Positions 27,001 through 39,000 of a stretch of 64,000 nt of DNA are shown piece by piece. The notes under the pieces were generated by a model. That model was not told where the DNA came from. It worked only from the letters and a program-made list of their open reading frames with translations, and searched no databases. The translations under genes and the position numbers were made by a program. The stretch comes from Mytilisepta virgata (lineage: Eukaryota; Mollusca; Bivalvia; Mytilida; Mytilidae). The first letter of the stretch is position 1; each line of letters opens with the position of its first letter. The stretch covers positions 32,100,528 through 32,164,527 of the forward strand of contig CM051520.1 in NCBI GenBank assembly GCA_028015205.1. Direction: 5' to 3'.

Positions 27001-30000
27001 TTTATTTTCAAAGACTCTTTCATTTTTTCTTCTGGTATTTAATAACAAAATCAAACCACAGAAAATGTTGCAGACAGTTTACATTCTCTTTAATCAAGGA
27101 AAAGGGACATGATATGTAAATGAGGGCTCAATTTTGATCTACTAATCATCAGTAAGAACCAAATCAATAAACCCTACAAACAAAAGACAACAACAGATCA
27201 AGATAATAAAAAATTTGGGGAGAGGTGGATACCAACTTAAAATTTAAAGAAAAAGTTGGTTTTTGAATTTAAAATCATTAACTTACTCATATTTATTTTT
27301 TGCTTTGTATATCTTTAAAAGGTTCCAATAAAAGGGAAGGACATCCAACTTACAGCCGCCCCCCCCCCCTTTTACACACACGTTTCTCAACTTGTCATTG
27401 AAAGATATTAAATGTAAATGTACTTTATTGGTGTTTCCAACAAAACATGAGCCTATAATGTAAAAGATTTAACCTGTACAAATTAAATTATTTCATGGGC
27501 TTTTATGTTGGTCTAAAAATACTGTTCAAAACTGTAGAGGAAGCTCTGTCTTCATAAAAAACATTGTAACAGAATAGTCTCATGTGTTTTCAGCTTTAAT
27601 GTATAACAACTCCTACAACTGCATGATTTTCTTGAAAGTTTTAATTTCAAACAAGATGATTTCCAAATGTCAAAATACCATAAGATGGTACGAAGGCTTA
27701 TGATCTTTTTATAACTCTCCGAACACAAAGTAATTATTCTATAGAAAAACTTCAAATGTATAATCAGGATTAAAACATACTAAGCTATTTTTAGGTATTA
27801 GATTTATGTCAAGATACATGTAATATCTAAGTGAGACTGTGAGACACATCTCATTTAATTTGAAGCAACTGGAAGAGTCAACTGTGGGTTCATTTCTAAG
27901 ATCAATTAAACAATTTATTCTTAACTTGAGTTTTCATCAATCAAAGTGATAAACCTATTGTTATAAAACAATTCCTAAGCATTTCAATCAATGAATTTCA
28001 TGAGAAATTAATTTTGAAATATCAAAACTCACTTAATGGAAGAAATTTCAATGAATTGTCACACTTAAGGCACATTTTTAAATTCATCATTTTAGAAAAT
28101 CCAACTTCTTTTTTAAAGACATTCCCTAATCGAAAAAGAAGATACCAAAATGTGCTCAAAATATAAGTTCTATACGTTGTTAAAACTGTCTTCAATTTGC
28201 CTAATACAAATTGTGATAAAACATACAAACTCTACTCAGAGAACATTTCATTCTTCTAACCAAAAGTTAAAAAAATTTTTTTCATCAAGTTAAATAATTT
28301 TATAAATCTAAATTAAGACTCTTCATTACCAACCTTAGGTTGCTGTAAGGGAGCAATTGGCATCGGTGTGGCGATAGCTGTCGTCAAATTCATGATTATC
28401 TAAGACTAAAAATTAGTTCCACACAAAAAAATCCACTATAAACTAACTATAGTTACAAAAAATCCTGCCTTTCCTTTCTAATGTTTAAGAGTCTAATGTC
28501 ACTGGTACAAGCTAGAACTGATCTTGTATTCGATCTCCCCGACAATAGTTGTGTAAACATATGATTTGAGCAAACATTTTATAAATACCCTTGTTATTAA
28601 CTCATGAATACCGAAGTACTTGTACACGAAAAAATAATTACTCGTCGATTTCAATAGATGACAACGCATGCAATACGGATGACCAAGATAATAAAGGATT
28701 TCGGTATTATTAGAAAAAACGAATAATTACTGTAACAAACGCAATAAATAGCCCTGTGCTATGTTGATTGTGGCAATTATACAATCATTTGATTAAGGGG
28801 GAAAAGAAGAAAGTTTTTTCCATAGTTTTTAAATTAAAAAGATTTGTTTAAAAATGTTGGACCAATTGTTTACTTAGTAATAATTAACTTAATTTTAAAA
28901 CTTTTTCAGAATTTACCCGAGTTAATTTCTTTCAGTTTTGAATTTAATAAGATTTTAAAATGAATCACGTACAGCTAGGTCTTTGTTGACAAATCTTTAA
29001 ATTGCCGTTAATTGGGGGAACCTTTGTCGACAAGGTCATCGATGTAACAGGACTACCGTCAAAAATTCAGTTCAAATATCGCTACACCTTGACAATAAAG
29101 TGTCACCGAGCTCTATCAGATGACAACAAAAATAGACATGAAACAAAATGCAATAATATTAATGACAAATCGAATACCTATTCCAATATTACGTCAAACA
29201 CCAAATTTAATGCACAGATTAGTTTTCCGGTATATGCAAGATACTACCAGATCTTTAAAATCCCACCTCTAAACTTAGCAGGAAAAACACCAGACATAAA
29301 GTGACAGTGAAGAACAGCCGGATGAGACATCAAACAAAAATAATTACACCTGGGAATTATTTAATATAAAAGTGCATTCCCATTTCCAACAAAAAAATAA
29401 TGATTTGCAAAATTTCAATGTCTATTAATAAGGAGAAATTTATCCCTAAAATCTTTTTGCACACATAACAATCCCTTTGTAGAAAGCTGTTTAAGTAGGT
29501 CTAATTTCTTCCAAAAGAAGGGATTTGCTTATCACAAGTTTTAACACTTAACGTTATTTTTTTGCACGAATGGTGTGAAGTGTTATACACATACTATTAT
29601 ACAATTTCTAAACAATCTGATGCCAAATTGAAGTCCAAATTCATCCTTGTTAAAACATTTTGGGGCTTAACCAAAATGCAATGCACAGTATCTAAGATAC
29701 AACTAGCACTTGTAACAAAATTTATGACATTTTTATATTGACCCTTTCAGAAAAAACATTTTTAATGCTTAAGATTTGTTTTGTTCTTTAACACTGTTTC
29801 TTATAAAGCCTCTACTTAAAAGTCTTGTTCACATGTCCATTTCCATGGCAACTTAAACAGACTATAAAAAATATAAACATTATCTGGACCAAGATCCTGG
29901 GAAAATAAACGTCTGCATAAATTAGATCAAACTAATTCACAATGGATCGAACCTTTGAACAAAATTCTTTAGAAAAATATGGACAAAATGTAAATAAGCT

Positions 30001-33000
30001 TACACAAAGAAACAAAATAAGGCGTCAAATGCTTTTAGCTTCTTTACCCAACAAATTGTGTCAACAATTTGGACAATATTTACCAACTTTTATTTACCAC
30101 GCTTTTTCCAATGTACCACAAAGTTTACTTTCAATATTTGCAAATGGTCCGTAAACATTAAGGCTATTTCCTTTCTCTCAACATCCCAGGTAACCCATTA
30201 TTATAACAGATGAAAATTAGCAGGTGAGTTATATTTCTTTCAATTTATTAAAACTATATTGGTTTTTTTCACATTTGCTGGTATACAAATAAATTCTTTT
30301 CAATTTTTCGTTGAAGTCTTTCCCCTGAGGCACCAATGATTCAAGTATGAAGATATACCATTAGTTCAAGCAGTCAAATAATTCTATACATTTTGCAATT
30401 TAAATTTAAATGTTCTTACTATAAATAGGAGCAAAAATACATTTTTGTAGATTTTATTATTTATATGGAACAAGCATTTGGAAAGTTATAACATCTAGCT
30501 GGAAGCTTCACAGTATAGGTTTACAATATCATTACATTAAACAATTCCTAATCTAATTTTTTTGTAACTCAACAACCATTACATGCAATTTATCCTTTTG
30601 GTATATAAACATGTTTAATTCTTTAACTTTTACCCAGTGTTTTGACAAATTCTCATATTTTGACACCCATCTTCTCAGAATTCTGAAGAAACATTATAAG
30701 CCAAATTGATTAAACATTACGCAGATGTTTTCAAATGTAAAAAGCCCTTTCTTGATTACGATTCTAATTAATGCCATGAACACACTTTTGCAAATGAAAT
30801 CCCTCTTTATCCCTGGCTTAAAGCACTATTACTAACACAAAGCTTAGGAATGTACTCTATGAATAGATTTTTTGCATCATTACTCTTTTCCTAATCGGAT
30901 GTAGAAATGAGAGAAGGTCAAAATACTCTTGACAGACATTGGATTGAATTTTGTTGCAAGGAAAAAGGGGGGGGGGGGGGGGGAATAGAATCAAGTGAAA
31001 ATTAAGAAGTTATCAGGAAAATGCAAACATGTAGGTCATTACTGTTAAGATTGCTTACAAGTTGGTTGGATGATCTTGAGTGAAAATGGGGAAAGAGAGG
31101 GAGGATTATTCTAATTACAAAATCGAACAACTAAAATGATTATTACAAGACTATTAATAATATATACTGTAAGGAATCTACAATTGTAAATCTCAACACT
31201 GATTTAATTGTGATAAATTTGAAATATTTATTGGAAAAATGTCTAATTTCAAGTTCAATTGAAACTTAATAACAAATTTTATTTATCATAGAAATCAATA
31301 AAACAATTTTAATATTCATTTCAGTGCTGAAATCTATTCAGCTGTATTACTGCTGTTCATATAACATTATTAATTTTCTTGTTATAACGAACATACATGA
31401 AAATATTAAACAAAAGCTTGTAATATTTTCATCCGAATGGATTATTTCTTATCAATACCTCCATCGGTAATCCCAAACACAAACAAATTTTCAGTCAAGC
31501 TACTGTTCAAGGCTTGGATCCGAAAGAATTTTCAACCTTCTTAGGTTGAAACATCTAACAAATGAAACTATATATACATTGATTGTACTGACAGATAAAG
31601 ACTCGTCTACCCTTTTTCGTCAATCTATTTTCTTGAAATTTCAACTGACACTCAGACGGGCTTTATAAAAAATTATTTAATAACAAAAAACATCTTACAG
31701 TCTGCAGTTGAAGGTTTCCCCAATTTTTTTAAATTTCTCAATCTGCTACTGAATATCTGCACAATACAGTGAAGTTAATTCTCAGCATTGATTTTTATGA
31801 GGAGATGACCTGCTGATTGCTTTTTAGCCTTCATTCCAAGAATGAATCTGTATTATGACCGAATGACCCTTCCTTCCCACTTACTGACCACTGAGTAGTT
31901 AGACCTTTGTATTCATGGTTTATGGATGTGCTAGCCTCCAACACATCTGTACAACATTCACAACGCACAAAAGACATCATTTACATATAGAAGCCTCTTT
32001 CCTTTCATGGAAATGAATGAGGAGATAAAAATAAAACACGATCAATTTTCGTCCCTATTCAGATTCAGATGGATTTAATCACACTATGAATTAAAGATCT
32101 GAATATTATTGTCATTGATGTAATGTAACGACAAGCTAGAATTTTACCTCTGCATAAAATCTTTTTTCGGAAGCATTTATGTACAATTTTTCCAAAGCAC
32201 ATGTTCAGAATTCTTTCAAATGTAAATTAACATGCTTCAATGATTCAATAGAAAAAAAATTTGTGGTTTTCTTTTTCTATTGTTTTATAGAGTTTTACCC
32301 CATATATATTGAATAAAAAAGTAAGGCAATGGGTAAAAGGTCAATGAAAAAATCTCATGAGATTTAATATCTGAAGAGACTGAAGACATCTAGGCATCAT
32401 CCTGTTATCTTTCAACAAGGAACCACATGCTCCACAGAACTAAATTGCCCCAGAATGCAATGATTTCAATTTTTTTTAAAAAAGTAACCAAAATTCCAAA
32501 TAAATATGCTTAATCACTAACATACTGTACCATGTACTTAATACTGCTAAAGTTTAGTCTTTGAAAGAGTCAAATTTCTCTATCCATTTGACCTCTAACA
32601 CTAAGTTATGTGTGCTTTGTCCAATTAATAGATTGTGTTTACAATGTCAATGAATTGTAGCTTAAATCGCAGATGCTTTTGCAAAATTAAATAAAACAAA
32701 TTTAGGTTCATTTATCTTTTTGTGGAGATAAAGGCTCTTCATACTTTTCTTAGAAAGCTATCTCTCGAGGTCATCTTTTAATTATAAATTCCTAGTGTGT
32801 AATAATGTGAAAGCTGTCTCTCAAGGAAAGGTTATTCTTTTAAATTGATTTTTTCAGGACAAAATTCTATCAGTCAGACTAGAAACAACCTTTGCAAAAT
32901 CTATCTACTTCGCCTGATTAAACAGCTCCAACACATTCACATTTAAGTCAATTTATACTGTTCAAATGATTTTTCTTTCTCTCAAATGAACTATGTATTG

Positions 33001-36000
33001 GATTGGAAACTCTGGCTAGATGGGGTTCTTAAGCGAATTGAAAAGGAATGAGGTGACTTAATTCAAAACATGAAGATTAAATTTAATAGTTTTCTACTCA
33101 CAAAAGATAAAAATGCCATCTTTTATGAGTGTTCACTGTTTAATGCACACTAGTAAACTTGACTGTGGAAAATTTTTGTTGAACTTCATTCCAATCACAT
33201 GAAAACAAGAGAAATAACCCAGTGGTATTCTAATTACCTATAACATCTGTATTTACATCAGTTTCTTAGAAATAGATTTTATTGACCACTACAAAAAACC
33301 TCATCATACATTTATGCCTTGCATGACAATGTAAAATCAACCAATGTTATTCTGATTATGAAACGAAACAAACCTTGTCATTTAACTTGCAGATCGAGTA
33401 ATCCAGGATACGTGGTTCATAGATGGATTTGTGAAAAAGTCAATGCCAAGTTCTGTTCAATCCAACTCCTATTACTTGATCAACATGGTACATGTATTTC
33501 AAACTTTATTTGACCCTTTTCTAATTTTGTTTTAACTTTCTACATTAAATTCATTTTCAGAACATGTACCAGTTCATGAATATGTCAGTGTAATCGAGAA
33601 ATGGAGGCAGGACAGCACATAACAGGCATGAATTTTGGGTGTCACCAGAGAAGTAGAGAATGGAGTGAGGATGGACAAGTCTGAATTCCGTGGCTGACAT
33701 TATTTTTTTTTTAAATCTAAGGATAAAAAGTCTTTTTCATGTTTTTCTCAATCATAATCTCTGATGAGTTATTTTGCAATCACATTCTAAATTTAAACCA
33801 AATAATCAAGTCATCCAAGAACTTTTAAAATCTGAATGGTTGGAAAATTACTTTCTTAAATTAAATAATAATATACTTTATTTGAAATGCAAATTTATAC
33901 CCCGAAGGGTTGACAGCATTATTTAAACATTAAAATAACATAAATACAAAGTACAACAGAAATAAAATAAAAATTTGAAACAATTTGTCTGAGATCTCTG
34001 ATGTCTGACAGCCTTTTTTGTGATATACTGGTCCCACGGCCCCAGCATATCACAAAAAATGCCATCAGATGTCAGAGCAATCTCGGACTAATATTGTGCA
34101 GCTGTAGAGTCCAGTTTCCTCAGTACTATGAACTTTTTATAAAGTGTTATTGTATTGTTTTGCTTTGACCCATATGGGTGTATTTTATGCAAATAAAGTA
34201 TTATTATAAATGGAGCAAAGAACTGTATAAGATCGTCAGAAGATAAAGAAGTTTTAGTTTTTCAAAAGGTGTGAATAATTATTTATACTTTGGTTGTATG
34301 TCAATGATGTTATTGAAGTAATCTTGCCTTAACATGTCATATTTTGGACAATTCAAGAAGAAATGTATTTCATCCTCTATCTCATTTAAATTATATTTTT
34401 GACATATTCGTTTTCTCTTTTGATGTTTTTATAATGTCCTCTTTCAATTTCTTAAAAGTGGTCACTAACTCTCATTTTTATAAGTTTTTTTTTCTATTTT
34501 CAAAGTTTGCTTGAAGAAAAAAAATTCACTTTGATATTGAGTTTTTATTTTACTATATAAGTATATTTTACTATCTTCTTTCAATGTTTGTAATTTTTTA
34601 AAGAACACACTTTCATAATTAACTCCAAGTTTCTGTTTCAAAGTTTTAGTTAAATTAAATTTCTCTTTTTGGTAGTTTACTTTCAAATGGTTTTGATCAA
34701 TGTCATTAGAAGTGCATATATTATCAACAAATGACAACCAGGAGTAAGTACTGGTGAAGTGAAGGAACTTAGATACAAATGTAAGAATGCATCATCTAGT
34801 AAAGGATTATTGTTTCCATTTACACATCTACGTAAGTATTTCAGGGATTGCAATTTAATGTATGTATCAATGGGGAATTGTGCCAATTCAGCTCTGGCTG
34901 CACTGTTTACGGATTGTTTACTTAAACCAAGGGTATATTTACAAAATTTTAAGTTAGTTTTCTCAATGCGGCTACTGTCTATCAAAGATATAATATCAAA
35001 TTTGGAGTTATTATTATCTTTTTTGAATGATTTTATTATTTTATGATAAACATCCATATAACAAATTTCTGAATTATACAAGAATCTTAATATGGAATAT
35101 ACTAAATATAGTGTAAAAAGTCAGTAGTTTTTTTTCTAATATCAGAAAATCTCTTAAATGTTATGGTATGTTGAATCCTGAGGCTTCAATGATCAAGGGA
35201 ATTTGTGATTTTTTCCCCATTATATCTAAATTTCAAATACATGTATGATCAAATACTATTTTGAAATTTAACCTCATTTATTACTTACACCATTTTGTTA
35301 AGATTTCTATTTTAAATACTTTACATTTATTTCATTTATGGGAAATTCACAAGGTATATTTATTGGTTTCTAAATTGATTACAAAATTTACAAGATCTTT
35401 ATTTCTGATTAGACAAATTAAAACCCAAACCTTCTGAATGTTTAATAACGTCATACTAATTTGGTAATATTTCAGTATAAATCCTATAAACAAATGGTCG
35501 ATATATAAATATTTAAAAACTATGATGAATATAATTGAACAGCATTACAGTCAAGTAAAGTAATAGAAATTATTATTAATCAAAAACTGAATGCACTTTA
35601 ATGATGAAAACTTGTAAAAGTACTGTTTTCATTGTCTAAAATTCTGTCAACTACATGCACGAATTTTGTCATTCTAGAATTCATACAACATATCAATTCT
35701 TAAATATTATCCAAACAAATCATGTTTTTCAGTCATTGCAAAGGGGATTTATGTAGCAACTGTCATATTTGGCCACATTCTATGATGAAACTGGACTTCA
35801 TCAAGATTATATATGAACTGATGAAATATATATCACTTTGTATAACAAAGATGAAATGTCAACAAAAACTGTGTTGTACTTGTCAAATCTCTGTCACAAT
35901 AGTCAAATTGTTGTCGAAGATGAATCACATTTTTTGTTTATGTCTTAAGTTATACAGTGAAGATCCCTAAAATCTTTGAAGTCACCTGAAAAATAGCTTT

Positions 36001-39000
36001 TTTGAAAATACTTCCAATTTTCAGAATCGAAGGCCAACATTTTGTAAAAACTTCAGATAACATATGACCACCATAAATTCTTTACCGTTCTTGTATCTGT
36101 CAAGAACCATGAGCCTTTTAAACTTTCTTTCACTGTGATTTCATCTCTAATACTTATAGTAGGGAATGGGGCAGGACATTTGAACATAGAGATTTGTTGA
36201 GAACTGACGAAGTGAAACTTTCTAACAAATGATTTCTGAATTATTTTTTGCTGCAGTATTCCTATGACACTTGGGTCCAATTCATTAGATGTACAGTATA
36301 TCATACATAGTTTGTAACACCTTTGTGCTAGAATGTACAAATTCCTCACCCCCATAAAAATCATATATAATCTTACCTTTGGCTGGGCTTTTCTTGGGAA
36401 TGCAACTTTAGGATCAACCTGTGGATACAGATACAATAAACTGTTAGCGTCCATGGCCATTTTTCACACAAAGTACAAAATTCGGTAAGAAATAAATATG
36501 GTAACAGACAGATCTAAAAATATGTCTGTTTAGTCCAGCGATAAACAAGAAGTATAGCTGTAATAAAATTGTAGGAACAATTTGTCTTCGTCAATCGACA
36601 GTTTTATGATCTTCTGACAACCAGTGGACAAGCCAAATTTTTTTCCTCCTGCTATTTGTGATCAAGATGTTTGTCAAAAAACAGTTTGGTGATGTTTTTC
36701 ACACCAATGTAATGTGTAGGTCCTATTTCTGGAAACACTGGTTACTAGTGCTCAACTTTAAATTATTCCTATAGAAGATGCAGAAAATCTTCGATTCAGA
36801 CAGGTTGGTATGTAGATGTTAAGTGAGCCGAGTTGAAATAACAGTTTAGTTTAATATTTACTTTCTAAAACAGACACCAGACTGTGAAAATTGACTGTGA
36901 ACCAATTAGAAACCCTGTTTAGCAAGGACTCAAGATTCAACGTCACTCAACACACAAATGAATTGTTTGGACATTGTAAAATGTATTGAACTTTTTAAAC
37001 GGATCGTTATTTACCACAATAGAACATATGTGATATAACACTGCTTTTTCCCATCCAATTTTTAAATGTAAGTAAACATTTGTTGAGTGGATCGAAATAA
37101 AGGCGTGCATCCTGAGCTGTCGGTAACAGTTGGATATTCTATATAAATCTATTTTGAGATGTTGGATAATGCTTTTCATTTACCAGTAAAGTATAAAAGT
37201 CGAAACAAACAAAACAGGTAAACAATTAACTGCCATGCTTTAAAACTAGTGGATTTTTCATCCATTGGAACAATACTAAGCTATTTTATCATGTAAGTGT
37301 TCTGCAAACAAACAGATTATAGATAGAAAATAATATCCTGAAAATAATAACAATCAGTCCTTTTTGTTTGTAAGCCATTAATTCTGTCATGGACTCATTT
37401 AAAAATGGCAATTTGGAAAGTTACATATAGAGAATTAAATTGAAAGTAAACTAATTGATTGAGGCCATATGTCCTCTTTATAGTATTGTTATGATTGACT
37501 TAAATAGCTACTTTCTCCATGATTTATTACTAAGTTTAAATTCAATTTCAAGGATAATAATAAAAATGCAAGAATTAATGCACTTTTGGCATTTTCTGAA
37601 AAGAAATGAATAATTCAATAACAAAACTTTGGATAAATGTAAACTTTATCTTAATTTTGGTAATGATGCTGATAAAACGTGATTTTCTGAAAAACAACAT
37701 TTCAACCAAAAATTATAACACAGATAAAATTACACAACACTTTTGGCATACTTGTATCTGTAACTTTTCATGTCTTCCAGAATATCTCAAGATTCATGTT
37801 TAGTAAATCAGAGAAATTTTTTTTATCTCGTTTAACAATAAACTTCTATTTTTCAAAATAATTTTCTTGTTAAATAAACTGTCCAAACCAATAGTAATAT
37901 CTTTTCGTTCTTTTTTCTTTTTTTTGCTATGCAAGAAATCGTAATTAATTTGTCTGTTTTGGTATGTTCAAATATTATCTATGCATGATGTGTCACTAAT
38001 TGTTTGGACATTTCCTACAGTAATAAAATACATATTTCCATATAAAGTTATTACCAGAATATCTATCTCATGCTGACAGAAAAACAACATGTTTATTGTC
38101 ATTGATGAATCATAAATACACAAAAATTGGTATGGGAGGTAACTCTAAATTACAAAAATACTTTTGACTACCATTTAAGTTTAAAAAAAAATTTAAATGC
38201 TTTTCACATTACTCAACTAAATTCCTCTTTATATGGTCAAGCTCATCATATTTCTGCATACCCTTTTCAATTATTTGACAATTTCTTTTAATTTTTGTTC
38301 TCATAAAAGTAGTATTACTTAAAATAAAATTCATAAAATTCAACTTAAAAGAACAAATTTCCTAATATTTACATTACAGCTTTCACAAAAACTGTGTAAT
38401 AACTGACACAAAGGGTCCTAAACTAGCCCTAAGGGAATTACATAATCCCCCAAATCTGGCTTCTAAGAGAACAAGGTGTAAGATCTATAACATACATATC
38501 TTATCTATCATATAATTATTTTTTTTGTTTGTATTAAAGATATGACATAATCTATTTTCACCTGTGGTATTTACCTATATTGTACATTTCAAAATGATGA
38601 GACATATTTTCTTTCATACTGTATATTAAAAACAATAATTTATTATCATATTAATTGGTTAATTATAAATAGTCTTCAAAAAACATTTCTCATTGGTTTT
38701 TGATATAAAAAGTTTTGACAAAATGTGAAAAATGCCTTGTTATTCATACAAACCACAATTAGAAAATTAATAATAAAAGGAAAACTTCAAATTCTGTACA
38801 TATTTATTAAAAAGTTTCATGACTGCTGATAGAACTACACATGTAAGGGTATGACTACCCATTTTCTGCACCAATATTACCATATTTATAAGTTCACTTT
38901 TAAATCTGAAAATCTTAAAATTTCCAAATTACTTGAGGATTTTTTCTAAATTTCACCCTCATTGAAAAAACAAATACATGTATCACTTAGAATGATTTCA

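Larger units (their letters stand above)
18005..28333. other. Musashi intron 5, proximal part
   Basis: Intronic DNA between the RRM2 exon and the MNLTTA exon. It holds the MITEs at 21,460 and 25,654, the SINE at 22,730, the 43-bp duplication and a possible dispersed repeat at 26,050-26,560. No other exon was recognised. An AT palindrome sits near 18,595-18,617. Confidence 0.6.
28400..36376. other. Musashi intron 5, distal part
   Basis: It contains the CpG-rich block (28,520-29,330), a 17-base G run (30,967-30,983) and the LINE fragment (33,864-35,090). The remainder is AT-rich without recognised exons. A plus frame at 29,942-30,154 and another at 35,722-35,970 are open but show no family motif or splice context. 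Confidence 0.6.

Noticed and set aside
29002..29304. 100-codon plus frame in the intragenic CpG block
   Set aside because: No ATG at its start, no motif; better explained by the higher GC of a promoter-like block.
30967..30983. G17 run as a G-quadruplex regulatory site
   Set aside because: A simple homopolymer in an AT-rich intron, as are the runs at 12,681 and 48,089; no sign of function.
36053..36376. Reading on past exon 5 for over 100 codons
   Set aside because: The donor AAG|GTAAGA is consensus and the downstream residues do not resemble Musashi.
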